Positions 9,012 through 17,828 of a DNA stretch of 64,000 nt are shown in pieces (within the stretch, counting starts at the first letter, position 1; each line of letters opens with the position of its first letter). Source of the stretch: Hymenobacter wooponensis (lineage in GTDB: Bacteria > Bacteroidota > Bacteroidia > Cytophagales > Hymenobacteraceae); contig NZ_SRKZ01000001.1 in assembly GCF_004745865.1 (NCBI RefSeq), positions 124,001-188,000 of the forward strand, read 5' to 3'. The notes beneath the pieces were generated by a model. The model had not been told where the DNA came from and ran no database searches. It was given only the letters and a program-made list of their open reading frames with translations. The position numbers were made by a program, and so were the translations under genes.

Positions 9012-9440
9012 ATGTCGGACAAAAAAAACGTGCTGGTGCTGTGCACTGGCAACTCCTGCCGCAGCCAACTGATGCATGGCTACTTAGAGCAGCTCCTCAC
9101 TAGCAAGGCCATGGTATATAGTGCCGGCGTGGAAACCCACGGTGTGAACCCTAAAGCCATTCAGGTGATGCAGGAAGATGGCGTTGACATTTCGCACCAC
9201 ACCAGCAACCACGTAGATGAATACGCCCAAGTGCCATTTAGCTACGTCATTACCGTTTGCGACAACGCCCGCGAAGCCTGCCCGGTGTTTCCCTCCTCGG
9301 CGGTACAGCTGCACCACAACTTTCCTGATCCGGCCAAAGCTACCGGCACTCAAGATGAGGTTCTAGGCCAGTTCCGCAGCGTCCGCAACCAAGTGAAAGA
9401 CTACGCGCAGAAGTTTGCCCAGCAGTATTTCAGCAATTAA
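9012..9440 (+). CDS. arsC: Arsenate reductase, thioredoxin-coupled (low-molecular-weight phosphatase fold)
   Basis: Cytosolic enzyme reducing arsenate to arsenite. The N-terminal P-loop CTGNSCRS gives nucleophile C11 and R17, preceded by a hydrophobic strand as in the tyrosine-phosphatase fold. The redox pair that relays electrons to thioredoxin is C83 and C90 in VCDNAREACPVF, and the general acid is in FPDPA (D106). The 142-residue length matches the family. It is the last ars gene, and its stop codon overlaps the foot of a very long hairpin. The product arsenite is normally exported by Acr3 or ArsB, but no such pump lies in this cluster. Confidence 0.95.
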   Translation: MSDKKNVLVLCTGNSCRSQLMHGYLEQLLTSKAMVYSAGVETHGVNPKAIQVMQEDGVDISHHTSNHVDEYAQVPFSYVITVCDNAREACPVFPSSAVQLHHNFPDPAKATGTQDEVLGQFRSVRNQVKDYAQKFAQQYFSN

Positions 9441-9534
9441 CAAAACGGGCCACTCCGAGCGGCGCGAGAAATCTAAATTAGCCTCTAGGCCACTATCCAG
9501 ATTTCCCGCGCCGCTCGGAGTGGCCCGTTTTGTT
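9439..9534. terminator. Bidirectional terminator, 36-bp stem with one mismatch
   Basis: Arms 9439-9474 and 9499-9534 are complementary over 36 bp with a single mismatch, around a 24-nt loop that contains a TAGGCCAC octamer. It closes the ars cluster and the convergent dgt gene. The stem is about three times longer than a usual intrinsic terminator. Confidence 0.85.
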
Positions 9535-9551
9535 GTTTTTAGAGCTACTAC

Positions 9552-10967
9552 TTAATAGCCTCTTGGCAATTCAATGCCCCGAATGTTGCGGAACAGACTG
9601 AGGGCGTTCTGGTCGGTGAGGCCGCCGATGTAGTCGGTGAGTAGGATGATTTGCTCGTAGGCAGAAACCTCCTCCTGGTGGCCTAGCGCCCGAAACTGCT
9701 CCGGCAGTAGCTGCAGCAGTTTGCGGGAACGGGGGTCGCTGTAGGGGTCGAAGGTGGCGTGCAGCAGGGCATCGAGCAGACCGGCCAGCACTTCGAAGCC
9801 GGCGGCCTCGGTTTCCAGCACCGGGCGGCTCCGGTACAAGTGGTCGAGGGTGAGCTGATGCACGCGTTCTAGCTGCTCCCAGCAATCGAGCTGGCGCACC
9901 AGGGGCTCATCGGAGCGGCCGCGCAGCAGATCGTCGGAGCGGTCGGCGAAGAGGCGGGCAGTTTGCTGCACGAGCCGGTTGATGAGGCGGGCCCGCAGGT
10001 AGCCGAGCTCCTCCCGCCAGTCGCGCCACTCCACGGAGCCGCGCCGGTCGGGGGCATCGCCCAGCATGTCGCGCAGGAGCTGCAAACCCTCCTGGCATGG
10101 TATCAGGCCCAGCTTCAGCCCGTCTTCAAAGTCAATGATGCGGAAGCAGATATCATCCGCCGCTTCTACCAGGAATGCCAGCGGGTGCCGGTGAAAGAAC
10201 CCACCCGTATCAGTACCGGGCGGCTTGGGCAATAGGCCTAGCTCGCGGGCTACTTCCTGAAACCGGGCTGCCTCCGTCTGGAAGTAGCCGTATTTTTTCT
10301 CGCTGGTGCCGCGCGTCAGGCTGGCTTCTTCTACCACCGATGGCCGCGGGTACTTGGTAAATGCGCCCAACGTGGCGTAGGTGAGACCTAGGCCTGCCGA
10401 GCCGCTGCTGTGGGCCGCGTACGTATGCGTCAGAATCCGGAAACCGGAGGCATTGCCCTCAAACTGTTGCAGATCGGCGCGCTGAGCGGCATTCAATACC
10501 CGCACGAAGGGCTCGGCGGCAGAGCTGCGGAAATATGCCGAAATAGCGTCCTCGCCGCTGTGGCCGAAGGGTGGGTTGCCAATATCATGGGCTAGGCACG
10601 CGGCCGCCACAATGTCGCCGAAGTCACTATCGAGGTGCGGAAGGGTTTTAGCCAGGCCCTCGGTTTCTTCTAAGAGCAGACGACCGCCCAGCCGGCCTAG
10701 GGAGCGGCCCACGCAGGCCGTTTCCAGGGAGTGCGTGAGGCGGGTGTGCACGAAATCCATTTCCGGCAGGGGCATCACCTGCGTTTTGCGCTGCATTCGG
10801 CGGAACGCGGAGCTAAACACCACCCGGTCATAGTCGGCCACGAAGGCCCCGCGTACGGGCGGCGCATCGGTCACCACATGTAGTTGGGGCTGGTCGGGGT
10901 AGCGGCGGCGGCTCAGGAGCCGCTCCCACGTCATGCCAGGCGCGTCGGAGCTGGTTAGGTGCATCAT
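9552..10967 (-). CDS. dgt: Deoxyguanosinetriphosphate triphosphohydrolase (dGTPase)
   Basis: HD-superfamily hydrolase that converts dGTP or other dNTPs to the nucleoside and triphosphate, setting dNTP pools. The metal-binding HD set is visible as H79 (RLTHSLE) and H127-D128 (LAHDIGNPPFGHSGE), with a later aspartate in AADDICFRIIDFEDG. The N-terminal YDRVVFSSAFRRMQRKTQV is typical of bacterial dGTPases. The frame can be extended to a TTG at 10985, but the ATG at 10967 is the likelier start, giving 471 residues. It is transcribed away from the DUF1361 gene upstream and converges on arsC. Confidence 0.93.
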   Translation of the reverse strand: MMHLTSSDAPGMTWERLLSRRRYPDQPQLHVVTDAPPVRGAFVADYDRVVFSSAFRRMQRKTQVMPLPEMDFVHTRLTHSLETACVGRSLGRLGGRLLLEETEGLAKTLPHLDSDFGDIVAAACLAHDIGNPPFGHSGEDAISAYFRSSAAEPFVRVLNAAQRADLQQFEGNASGFRILTHTYAAHSSGSAGLGLTYATLGAFTKYPRPSVVEEASLTRGTSEKKYGYFQTEAARFQEVARELGLLPKPPGTDTGGFFHRHPLAFLVEAADDICFRIIDFEDGLKLGLIPCQEGLQLLRDMLGDAPDRRGSVEWRDWREELGYLRARLINRLVQQTARLFADRSDDLLRGRSDEPLVRQLDCWEQLERVHQLTLDHLYRSRPVLETEAAGFEVLAGLLDALLHATFDPYSDPRSRKLLQLLPEQFRALGHQEEVSAYEQIILLTDYIGGLTDQNALSLFRNIRGIELPRGY

Positions 10968-11048
10968 CAGTGGCCTAAGGTACAAGGCCGCGGCAAATCA
11001 GACGATGCTCCCATAAAGAATAACCCCCTAGCTCAACTGTAGAGTGGC

Positions 11049-11738
11049 CTAGGCCGGCTCCTCCCCCATGCGGCCCAGCAGGCGCACGGTGGCATAGCCC
11101 AGCAGCAGAAAGGCGCCGTAAAGCAGCGTCACGCCCCAGGTGCCCAGGTGGGCAGATGGGTGCAGAATCCGGTTAAGGATGTCGTAGAAAAGCGTGAGCG
11201 GGTTGGTAAGGATATCCCAGCTGTTGAAGCGCAGGTAGCGCCCCAGATAGATGCCAAACGAGCTCAGCAGCAGCGCCACGGTAGCAAACGCCCAACCAGC
11301 CCCCCACCCCAGGCGTCGCGCCACAATGGCTTGCATATCGGTGAGGGAGGCATAGGCCAGCATCAGTCCATTCCAGGCACAGCTCAGAATCAGGGCCAAA
11401 TCGTACCAGTACGGGGCTCCGGCCCGCGGCTCCAGATGAAACAGGTCGGTGAGGATGTAGGGAGCATTTGGGAAGAATAGCAGCCACACCGCGCCCACGG
11501 GCAGCAGCACCCGCGCCTTCACCCGCCCGGCCGTAAGCCCCAGCATGGTGCTCAGGCCAAACGGAATGATGGCCAGAAACAGGTTCCAGAGCAGAAAGGC
11601 AAACAGCACCTCATGCGCCAGAAACACCCGAAACGTAATCAGCAGCACACTCAGCGTTAGCGAAGCCCCCAACAGCAGCATGAGGTTGAGGCGGTGGCGA
11701 ATCTGTGGCAGGGATAAGTTGGCGATGGACATCAGCAT
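11049..11738 (-). CDS. DUF1361 integral membrane protein
   Basis: Polytopic membrane protein of 229 residues with about six hydrophobic segments (for example 17-38, 44-65, 75-95, 104-125, 145-165, 198-220). The motifs LLWNLFLAIIPFGLS, LFFPNAPYILTDLFHL and GRYLRFNSWD match the DUF1361 family, whose function is unknown. A second in-frame ATG six bases in (11732) is an equally good start. It lies 81 bp upstream of dgt and 67 bp downstream of the tolC-like gene on the same strand, so it may be the last gene of the export operon or an independent unit. Confidence 0.8.
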   Translation of the reverse strand: MLMSIANLSLPQIRHRLNLMLLLGASLTLSVLLITFRVFLAHEVLFAFLLWNLFLAIIPFGLSTMLGLTAGRVKARVLLPVGAVWLLFFPNAPYILTDLFHLEPRAGAPYWYDLALILSCAWNGLMLAYASLTDMQAIVARRLGWGAGWAFATVALLLSSFGIYLGRYLRFNSWDILTNPLTLFYDILNRILHPSAHLGTWGVTLLYGAFLLLGYATVRLLGRMGEEPA

Positions 11739-11805
11739 ACCAGTACGTTCGGATTTTTAAACCAGCGTTCCTAACGGAAGGTTGTGCCGGTATATTGCCG
11801 CTCGC

Positions 11806-13407
11806 CTATAACTCAACACTCGCCGGCCCCCCAGCGGCCCAGCGCAGTGTGGCTTGGGTTTGGGCATACTTGGCCTGCAGCTCGGCCAGCTTCACACGCG
11901 CCGACACCAGGCTGGCTTCGCGGGAGTTGATTAAGAACACTGAGCTTTCGCCGTTTTCGAAGCGGATTTGCTCGCCGTTGCGCAGGATCTCCGCGTTGCG
12001 TACCACTTGCTGCTGCAGAGCCAGCTGCTCACGCAGGGCCTCCCAGTCGTTGGCCACGGTGCGCAGGGTGGTTTGCACCTCGCGGGAGTCTTGCTGCAGG
12101 TCCAGCTCGGCCTCTCTGATCTTCAACCGGTTCAGCTGCAGCTTGGCTCTTTCCTGGCGCAGCAGCAGCGGATAGGCAAAGCTTACGCCCAGCTTGTAGT
12201 TGTTTTGCAGGTAGGAGCCACTCAGGCTAGCCGATTTCTCGGGGTTGAAGGGCTGGCCCGCCTGCAGCAGGTTATAGTCTACCGTAAGCTTGGGCAGGAG
12301 CTTGTTGTTGAGCAGGCGCCGCTCCACTCCCAGCTGGCTGATTTTAGCGCGGTTCTTCTGCAGCTCCGGATGAATTTGCTGGGCCAACTGGGCTAGCGCG
12401 GCCACCGAGTCGGGCGCGAGGGTGCGCCAGTCGGTGGGGCCGGGCAGCACCTGCGGGCGCGCCGTAGTGGGCAAGTCGCGGGGTTGTTGCTGCTCGTCCC
12501 AGAGGTAGTTGCTGAGCAGCAGCGTGGCGTTGCGGAACTGCACCCGGGCCTGCGCCAAGGTAGCTTCGCGGTTCTGCAACTCCGTGAGGGCCTCCACCGA
12601 GTCGATTGCAGCCAGGTCGCCGAACAGTACGCGCTGCCGTATGGCACTGAGGCGCACATTGGCTAGGCCAGTATTCCGGTCTAGAAGCTGCAGGCGCTGG
12701 TAGTTCAGGCTCCAATCCCAGTAGTCTTTGGCGGCTTGCAGCAGGAGCTTGTTCAGGGCACTGCGGCGCTCCGCTTCGGCCAGCCCCTGCAGAGCTTGCG
12801 CCTGACGCACGGCGGCCCGGCGCTCATCAATCAGCAGGCCCTGGGCCAGCGGCACCGACAGGCCTACGTAGCTCAGTCCGTACGGAGCCGTATAGTTTTC
12901 GGGGTTGATATAGGTACCCGTGCCGCGCTCAAAGCCGGCTTTCACATCAAGACCATACCACACCGGAATCCGCAGCTGCGAGTCCCAGTCGTGGAAGTAC
13001 TCTTTGCCGCCCAGGGTTTTACCATAGTATTTGCTGGTGGCGGCGGGGTCAAAGAGGCCCCGCGCATACCGCACCTCTTGCTGGGCGCGCTCAGGCAGCA
13101 GTCCTGCCTGGCGTGCTACCGGGTGGCGCAAAGCCACGTAAGTGAGTAGGTCGGCAAGGGTGAACACCTCCCCCGAATCGGCGGGAGCGGCCACTGGTGG
13201 TGCTGCTACCCCCCGCACGCTTCCGCCATCTGGCTGAGCTACCACGGTTGTAACCCGCGTGGGAGCAGGATTGACTGGCCTAGCGGCAGGCACCACCGCC
13301 TTGCTGGCGGGAGCAGCCATACGGCGAGGGCCACTTGCCGTTTGGGCAGAAGCAGGTTCGGCCAAAAGCAGCGCTAGGCCTAGCCAAGTAAGAATGAGCT
13401 TCTTCAT
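11806..13407 (-). CDS. TolC family outer membrane efflux protein
   Basis: Outer-membrane channel component of a tripartite export system. A signal peptide (MKKLILTWLGLALLLAEPASAQ, residues 1-22 with cleavage after AQ) is followed by a proline/alanine-rich linker (about 23-78). The rest (about 80-533) has the long alpha-helical coiled coils of the outer membrane efflux fold, with two repeats (for example EAERRSALNKLLLQAAKDYW and the SREVQTTLRTVANDWEAL helix). Its ATG overlaps the end of the HlyD-type gene by 4 bp (ATGA), so the two are translationally coupled. It belongs to the tetR-ABC-HlyD-TolC operon. Confidence 0.92.
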   Translation of the reverse strand: MKKLILTWLGLALLLAEPASAQTASGPRRMAAPASKAVVPAARPVNPAPTRVTTVVAQPDGGSVRGVAAPPVAAPADSGEVFTLADLLTYVALRHPVARQAGLLPERAQQEVRYARGLFDPAATSKYYGKTLGGKEYFHDWDSQLRIPVWYGLDVKAGFERGTGTYINPENYTAPYGLSYVGLSVPLAQGLLIDERRAAVRQAQALQGLAEAERRSALNKLLLQAAKDYWDWSLNYQRLQLLDRNTGLANVRLSAIRQRVLFGDLAAIDSVEALTELQNREATLAQARVQFRNATLLLSNYLWDEQQQPRDLPTTARPQVLPGPTDWRTLAPDSVAALAQLAQQIHPELQKNRAKISQLGVERRLLNNKLLPKLTVDYNLLQAGQPFNPEKSASLSGSYLQNNYKLGVSFAYPLLLRQERAKLQLNRLKIREAELDLQQDSREVQTTLRTVANDWEALREQLALQQQVVRNAEILRNGEQIRFENGESSVFLINSREASLVSARVKLAELQAKYAQTQATLRWAAGGPASVEL

Positions 13408-14807
13408 TTCTTCTCCTCCTCTTCCTCACTGGCCGCAGCTCCTTTGTCGGCCTTTTTAGCGGTTTTGCCTCCTTTTCCGCCCTCGCCGGGTGCTCCTACA
13501 AAGTTGGGTGGGAAGCCATTGAGCTGCCGCCACAGTTCGTACCAAATCGGTACATTATCCAGCAGGGCCCAGCCGTACACCCCCGAGCCTACGCGCAAGG
13601 GCTTAGGCCAGGGCTCCAGGTCGGGATCGGGGGTAACCAAAATGCGGTACTGGCCCTGCGAGTCAATGTTATCAATGACTGCCACGCGGCCCCCGAAAGT
13701 ACCGAAGCTGGTGCCCGGCCACCCGCTGAATACCAGAGCTGGCCAGCCATCAAACTGTAGTCGCACCTTGCGGCCTACGCTCAGCAGCGGTATATCCATG
13801 GGCTTGACGTAGAGCTCAGCGGCCAGCGCCGGGGCATTGGGCATTACCGATACAATCGGCTCGCCTTCTTTCACAATCTCGCCCAAGCCTTCTTTCAGGG
13901 CCCGCACAACATAGCCATCCTGCGGGGCCGTGATTTGGTAGTAGCCCGAGCGGATGCTCAGGTTGGCCAGCTCATTGCGCATTTTGGCAATCTGCCCCTC
14001 GGTATCAAATTGGTAAGCGGTAGCCGAACGACGATCTGACTCCGACTTAGCCAGCTTGTCCTGGTATTCCGCCTGCAACGACGACAGCTCCAGTTGGGCG
14101 TTGATCAGCTCCTGCTGGCTAACACCCAGCTTGTTTTCCGCCGACTGCCGCTTAGCGGTGCTTTCCTGAAATTTCAGCCGGCGCTGTTCCAGCTCGGTCA
14201 GGCTTTTGAGCCCCTGCTGATAAAGCGCTTCCTGGCGGGCCAACTGCTGGCGCGCAATGTTAAAGTCGTTTTCGGCGGCGCGGAGCTCGGCCTGGTCAGA
14301 GTTGAGCTTGAGGCGAGCCTGCGACACTTTGTTGCGGGCTTTATCGAGGCTCACTCGTAGGCCACTCCGCAACGCTACTTGCTGCGAGCCCAGGGCTACC
14401 GTCTTGCCGCGGTTTTCTTCCAGCGAGGCAATTTTGGCCGCCAGCTGCTCCCTGGTGCGCTGCAGCAGCTCAGGGTCGAAGTACTTATCCTTGATTTCAA
14501 CAATGGAAACCAGGGTATCCCCCCTCTTCACCTGCTGGCCTTCGCGCACGTGCCACCGCTCAATGCGGCCGGCAATGGTGCTGGGCACGGTTTGGGGGCG
14601 GTCTTGGGGGCGCAGGGTGGTGAGCTGGCCGTTGGAGCGAATGTTCTGCGTCCAGGGTAGAAAGCCGGCCAGCAGAATTACCAGGCCTAGGCCACCAAGC
14701 CAGCGGGCCAGGGTACGGCCCGCCGTGGGGGTTTGTACCCGACCAAAAGACCGAAAATTGGCCGTGAGCGGGTTGGTTTCTTCGAGGGGACGTTCAGCAA
14801 AAGGCAT
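13404..14807 (-). CDS. HlyD family membrane-fusion (adaptor) protein
   Basis: Periplasmic adaptor linking the inner-membrane ABC transporter to the TolC-like channel. A single N-terminal membrane helix (about 34-52) is followed by half of a lipoyl domain (PSTIAGRIERWHVREGQQVKRGDTL), a long coiled-coil hairpin (about 115-290) and the returning lipoyl half (ITAPQDGYVVRALKEG), then a beta-barrel region. The C-terminus is a charged tail rich in lysine, alanine and glutamate ending EEEEEKK. Length (467) and long coiled coil fit type I secretion or antibiotic-exporter adaptors. Cargo cannot be inferred. Confidence 0.92.
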   Translation of the reverse strand: MPFAERPLEETNPLTANFRSFGRVQTPTAGRTLARWLGGLGLVILLAGFLPWTQNIRSNGQLTTLRPQDRPQTVPSTIAGRIERWHVREGQQVKRGDTLVSIVEIKDKYFDPELLQRTREQLAAKIASLEENRGKTVALGSQQVALRSGLRVSLDKARNKVSQARLKLNSDQAELRAAENDFNIARQQLARQEALYQQGLKSLTELEQRRLKFQESTAKRQSAENKLGVSQQELINAQLELSSLQAEYQDKLAKSESDRRSATAYQFDTEGQIAKMRNELANLSIRSGYYQITAPQDGYVVRALKEGLGEIVKEGEPIVSVMPNAPALAAELYVKPMDIPLLSVGRKVRLQFDGWPALVFSGWPGTSFGTFGGRVAVIDNIDSQGQYRILVTPDPDLEPWPKPLRVGSGVYGWALLDNVPIWYELWRQLNGFPPNFVGAPGEGGKGGKTAKKADKGAAASEEEEEKK

Positions 14808-14916
14808 AGTACTAGGTGTGCTGATTAGTGAGTTGAAGCGATGGTGATAGTCAGGCGGTGGCAGGCGGCAACGTGGGTTTAGTAGCTCCGTTGCACCTGT
14901 GCTCTTCTGCCCAGGC

Positions 14917-16644
14917 CTATATCAGTTCTCGCAATTCGGGCTGCTGCGAAACGGTGTCGAAGGGGCCGTCAGCAATCAGGCGACCTTCCTGGAGCAGGGC
15001 TAAGCGCGGGCAGAGCGCCAGCACGCGCACATCGTTGGAGGCGAGAAGCACCGTCCAGGGTTGCTCGGGGGCCAGCATCCGCTTCAGAATGCGCAACCGC
15101 TCAGCAGGCTCCACGCTGGGCAGGAAGTTATCAAGTAGCAGCAGGCGGGGGCGCCGCACTAGGGCCCGGGCCAGCAGTAGCTTTTGGCGCATACTGTCAG
15201 AGAGCGGTGAGCCCACGCCGAGGGGCGTATTGAGGCCCTGCTTGCGCCCGTAGAGGTCGTCACGCAGGCCAACCAGCTCTAAGGCCCAGGTCACATCATC
15301 GGCCGTGATATTGGCTTGGTCGAGGGTGATGTTTTGCAGTAGGGTGCCTTCAAAGATGTTCTGGTGCGAGATGTTGTCGCCGAGGTGCTGGCCGAGGGCT
15401 TTGCTGGATATGTTCTGTAGCGCCAGCCCATCGTAGGCCACTACGCCAGTGTAGCCTTCTAGCAGACCCGCCAGCACACGCAGCAACGTGGTTTTGCCAG
15501 AGCCATCGGAGCCAGCCAGCCCCAGGTGCTCCCCGGCCGCCAACGCTAACGATACATCCTGCACGGGCTGCTTTTCGCTGCCTGGGTATTGGTAGCTTAA
15601 GTGGCGCACCTCTACTCGTAGGCCAGTACCAGCCGTAGCCAAGGGTATCTCAACACCCTCGTGCGGCTCCAGCATCGGCAGGTCCAGCACGTGCCCAATT
15701 TTATCGAGCGAAGTCAGGGCATCGTACACCACATCCAGCTTCAGCAGTACTTTCTCCACGGCCGAGATGGTAAGAATAATCACGATTTCGGCGGCCACAA
15801 ACTGACCAATGTTGATTTGCTTGCTAATCAGCAGCCAGCAGCCAATGATTAGCAGCGCGGCCGTAATCAGCGTTTTGAAGGCCACGAAGCCCCAAAACTG
15901 GGTCAGGAGCACTTTGAAATGGCCTTGGCGGGCAACGAGGTAGCCCTCCACTAGTCCATCGGTGCGGGAAATGGCTACTTCCTGACGGGGGGAATGCCGG
16001 AATGTGTGCACCGTGCGGGCCACGTCTTCCAGCCAAGCCACCACCCGGTACTTGTACTTCGATTCGGTGAGGCTGGTATCGAGGCCTTTAGGTCCGGTAA
16101 AGCGAATCATCAGGGCCAGTAGGCCTATCAGCAGCAGGCCGAACGCAATGAAAATGGGGTGGTAAAACGACAGCAGAATCAGGCCAAACAGAATCTGCAA
16201 GGCGGCGGCTGAAAACTCTACCAGCAGCGTGGCTAAGCCCTTTTGCAGGGTGGGCGTATCGAGCAAGCGGTTCATGAGCTCGGGCAGGTATTGCCCATCC
16301 AGCGACTCCGTTCTGACCCGTGGCAGGCGCACGGCAAAGTCAAAACTCACGCGCGCAAACAGGCGCTGCTGAATAAACTCTACTAAGTAGAGCTGCATTA
16401 CCTGCAGTGCCCCCACCAGAAACGTTCCGAAGACAATAAACCCTATCAGTACAATGAGGGACGTGCTAACATCGCCGCTGCTTACAAACCCAATAACGGA
16501 CTGTACGCCCAGCGGCAGCGTCAGGCTGATAAGGCCCGCCAGCGCGGCATATATGTAGAGGTAGGTAATGTCGCGCCGTTCGGCAGCCAGCAGGCGTAAG
16601 AGCCGCTGTCCGGGGGTAAGAGTAGATTCCTGAGAATTGGCCAT
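14917..16644 (-). CDS. ABC exporter with fused permease and degenerate ATPase domain
   Basis: Inner-membrane exporter half-transporter, 575 residues: five to six membrane helices (about 27-50, 62-88, 140-180, 250-300) then a nucleotide-binding domain (about 340-575). Walker A is intact (GSDGSGKT, 378-385) and a Q-loop glutamine is present (Q428). Three motifs depart from consensus. The LSGGQ signature reads LSDSM (481-485), the Walker B aspartate D505 is followed by N506 where the catalytic glutamate should be, and the switch histidine is replaced by N537 (ASNDVR). No C39 peptidase domain precedes the helices. ATP hydrolysis may be slow, atypical or need a partner. It sits between tetR and hlyD in one operon. 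Confidence 0.88.
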   Translation of the reverse strand: MANSQESTLTPGQRLLRLLAAERRDITYLYIYAALAGLISLTLPLGVQSVIGFVSSGDVSTSLIVLIGFIVFGTFLVGALQVMQLYLVEFIQQRLFARVSFDFAVRLPRVRTESLDGQYLPELMNRLLDTPTLQKGLATLLVEFSAAALQILFGLILLSFYHPIFIAFGLLLIGLLALMIRFTGPKGLDTSLTESKYKYRVVAWLEDVARTVHTFRHSPRQEVAISRTDGLVEGYLVARQGHFKVLLTQFWGFVAFKTLITAALLIIGCWLLISKQINIGQFVAAEIVIILTISAVEKVLLKLDVVYDALTSLDKIGHVLDLPMLEPHEGVEIPLATAGTGLRVEVRHLSYQYPGSEKQPVQDVSLALAAGEHLGLAGSDGSGKTTLLRVLAGLLEGYTGVVAYDGLALQNISSKALGQHLGDNISHQNIFEGTLLQNITLDQANITADDVTWALELVGLRDDLYGRKQGLNTPLGVGSPLSDSMRQKLLLARALVRRPRLLLLDNFLPSVEPAERLRILKRMLAPEQPWTVLLASNDVRVLALCPRLALLQEGRLIADGPFDTVSQQPELRELI

Positions 16645-16711
16645 GGCCGGAGGTGTATGTTGCGAGGAGAGTGAGATGGGTAGGAGAAGTACTAGGGCAG
16701 TGCAGCCTTGG

Positions 16712-17377
16712 CTAGGCCAGTGATTTGAAGACCAGGTTCTCTAGAAAGCAGTAGATGACCTGTTCAGTGGGCTCCCCGGTCTTGTCGGTGAAGGAGGGCA
16801 GGTGCTGAGCGAAGAACAACTGCTTGCGGGAGGCTTCCAGCAGGGTGCTGGCCAGGGCGTGCGGGTAGGGATAAGCAGGATTTATTTCCCGCACTACCGC
16901 CGAAATGTGCGCCACCAGCTGCTTGTACTCCCGGAACAACCCGGCCTGGTTGTCTTCATCAACCCCACGGGTGAGGTAAGATTTAGACGCCTCATTGACC
17001 ACGATGCGGTAGAGCGCGGCCTCATCTAGGCCAGTGGTTGTGGGGTCATCGTGGTGGGCGCGGGTCAGGATGCCCAGAATCAGCCGGAGCCGCTGGGCCG
17101 GATCGGGCATGTTGTGGGTATGGAACCGAATCTGATAGTAGAGCCACGCCCAGTACCACGACACCAGATACACCAGCAGCCGGTGCTTGTTCTCGAAGTA
17201 GCGGTAAAGTGAGGCCTCCGTAGACTCCATGCGCTGGGCCAGCTTCTTGAAGGTGAATTGCTCCAGCCCGATTTCATCAATCAGCCGCACACTTTCCCCA
17301 ATCAGCCGACGCCCTAGTGCCGTATCCTGCGGATCACGCAGATAGAGCCGGTCGTTTAGATGAATGTTTCTCAGCAT
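16712..17377 (-). CDS. TetR/AcrR family transcriptional regulator
   Basis: DNA-binding regulator of 221 residues. The N-terminal helix-turn-helix covers about 22-70 (GLEQFTFKKLAQRMESTEASLYRYF is split here as FTFKKLAQRM and ASLYRYFENKHRLL), the usual TetR pattern. The C-terminal helices form a ligand-binding domain without recognisable ligand motifs. It is the first gene of the minus-strand operon, 67 bp before the ABC exporter, and therefore probably controls the operon and itself in response to an exported compound. The ligand is unknown. Confidence 0.9.
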   Translation of the reverse strand: MLRNIHLNDRLYLRDPQDTALGRRLIGESVRLIDEIGLEQFTFKKLAQRMESTEASLYRYFENKHRLLVYLVSWYWAWLYYQIRFHTHNMPDPAQRLRLILGILTRAHHDDPTTTGLDEAALYRIVVNEASKSYLTRGVDEDNQAGLFREYKQLVAHISAVVREINPAYPYPHALASTLLEASRKQLFFAQHLPSFTDKTGEPTEQVIYCFLENLVFKSLA

Positions 17378-17828
17378 GTTGCACGGTTAGTTATCTGACT
17401 CAGGAAGTATTACTTTACCCTGTGATAGTCTTACTTACAGCCTTAAGAGCACGAAGCCCTATCTCGACCGTAGTAGCCGCAGATGTCTCTTCCAGACTTC
17501 GGTACAAAGGTACCGCGCCATCAAACTGCCTAGCTTAAGGCCACATTAAATGGGACTTAATTTTCCATTAAAATGGCAGCACAGAAAGCTGGCCTGGGGC
17601 TAAGCCCACGCTACCATAAAGCCTAAGCTAGGCCACTGTTAGTGGGCTCACTGCTTTGGTAGCAATGAGGCAGCTCATGTTCTGAAAGCTCTGCCCTGGC
17701 CTAGTGAGTAGGCATAGTAGTTCGCTAGCCGTTACCATCCCGGCGGTATCTACGTACCTTTGCGCGAAGGCCCGCGAGTATGCGGCCCGTTGATTTCTCC
17801 CGCCTAAATTTCCCTGGCCCCTCGGTCT
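17378..17828. other. Divergent intergenic region between tetR operon and LpoA-like gene
   Basis: About 450 bp with no gene. It contains one TAGGCCAC octamer (17629-17636). Elements matching the Bacteroidota -7 consensus TAnnTTTG occur on both strands: TACCTTTG on plus at 17755-17762, and on minus at 17515-17522. I saw no clear TetR-type palindrome. Confidence 0.5.
17755..17762 (+). promoter_or_regulatory. Candidate Bacteroidota -7 promoter element
   Basis: TACCTTTG matches TAnnTTTG. A TTA at 17732-17734 is 20 bp upstream, close to the usual spacing of the -33 TTG box but with one mismatch. It would start transcription about 60 bp before the gene at 17829. Confidence 0.4.
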
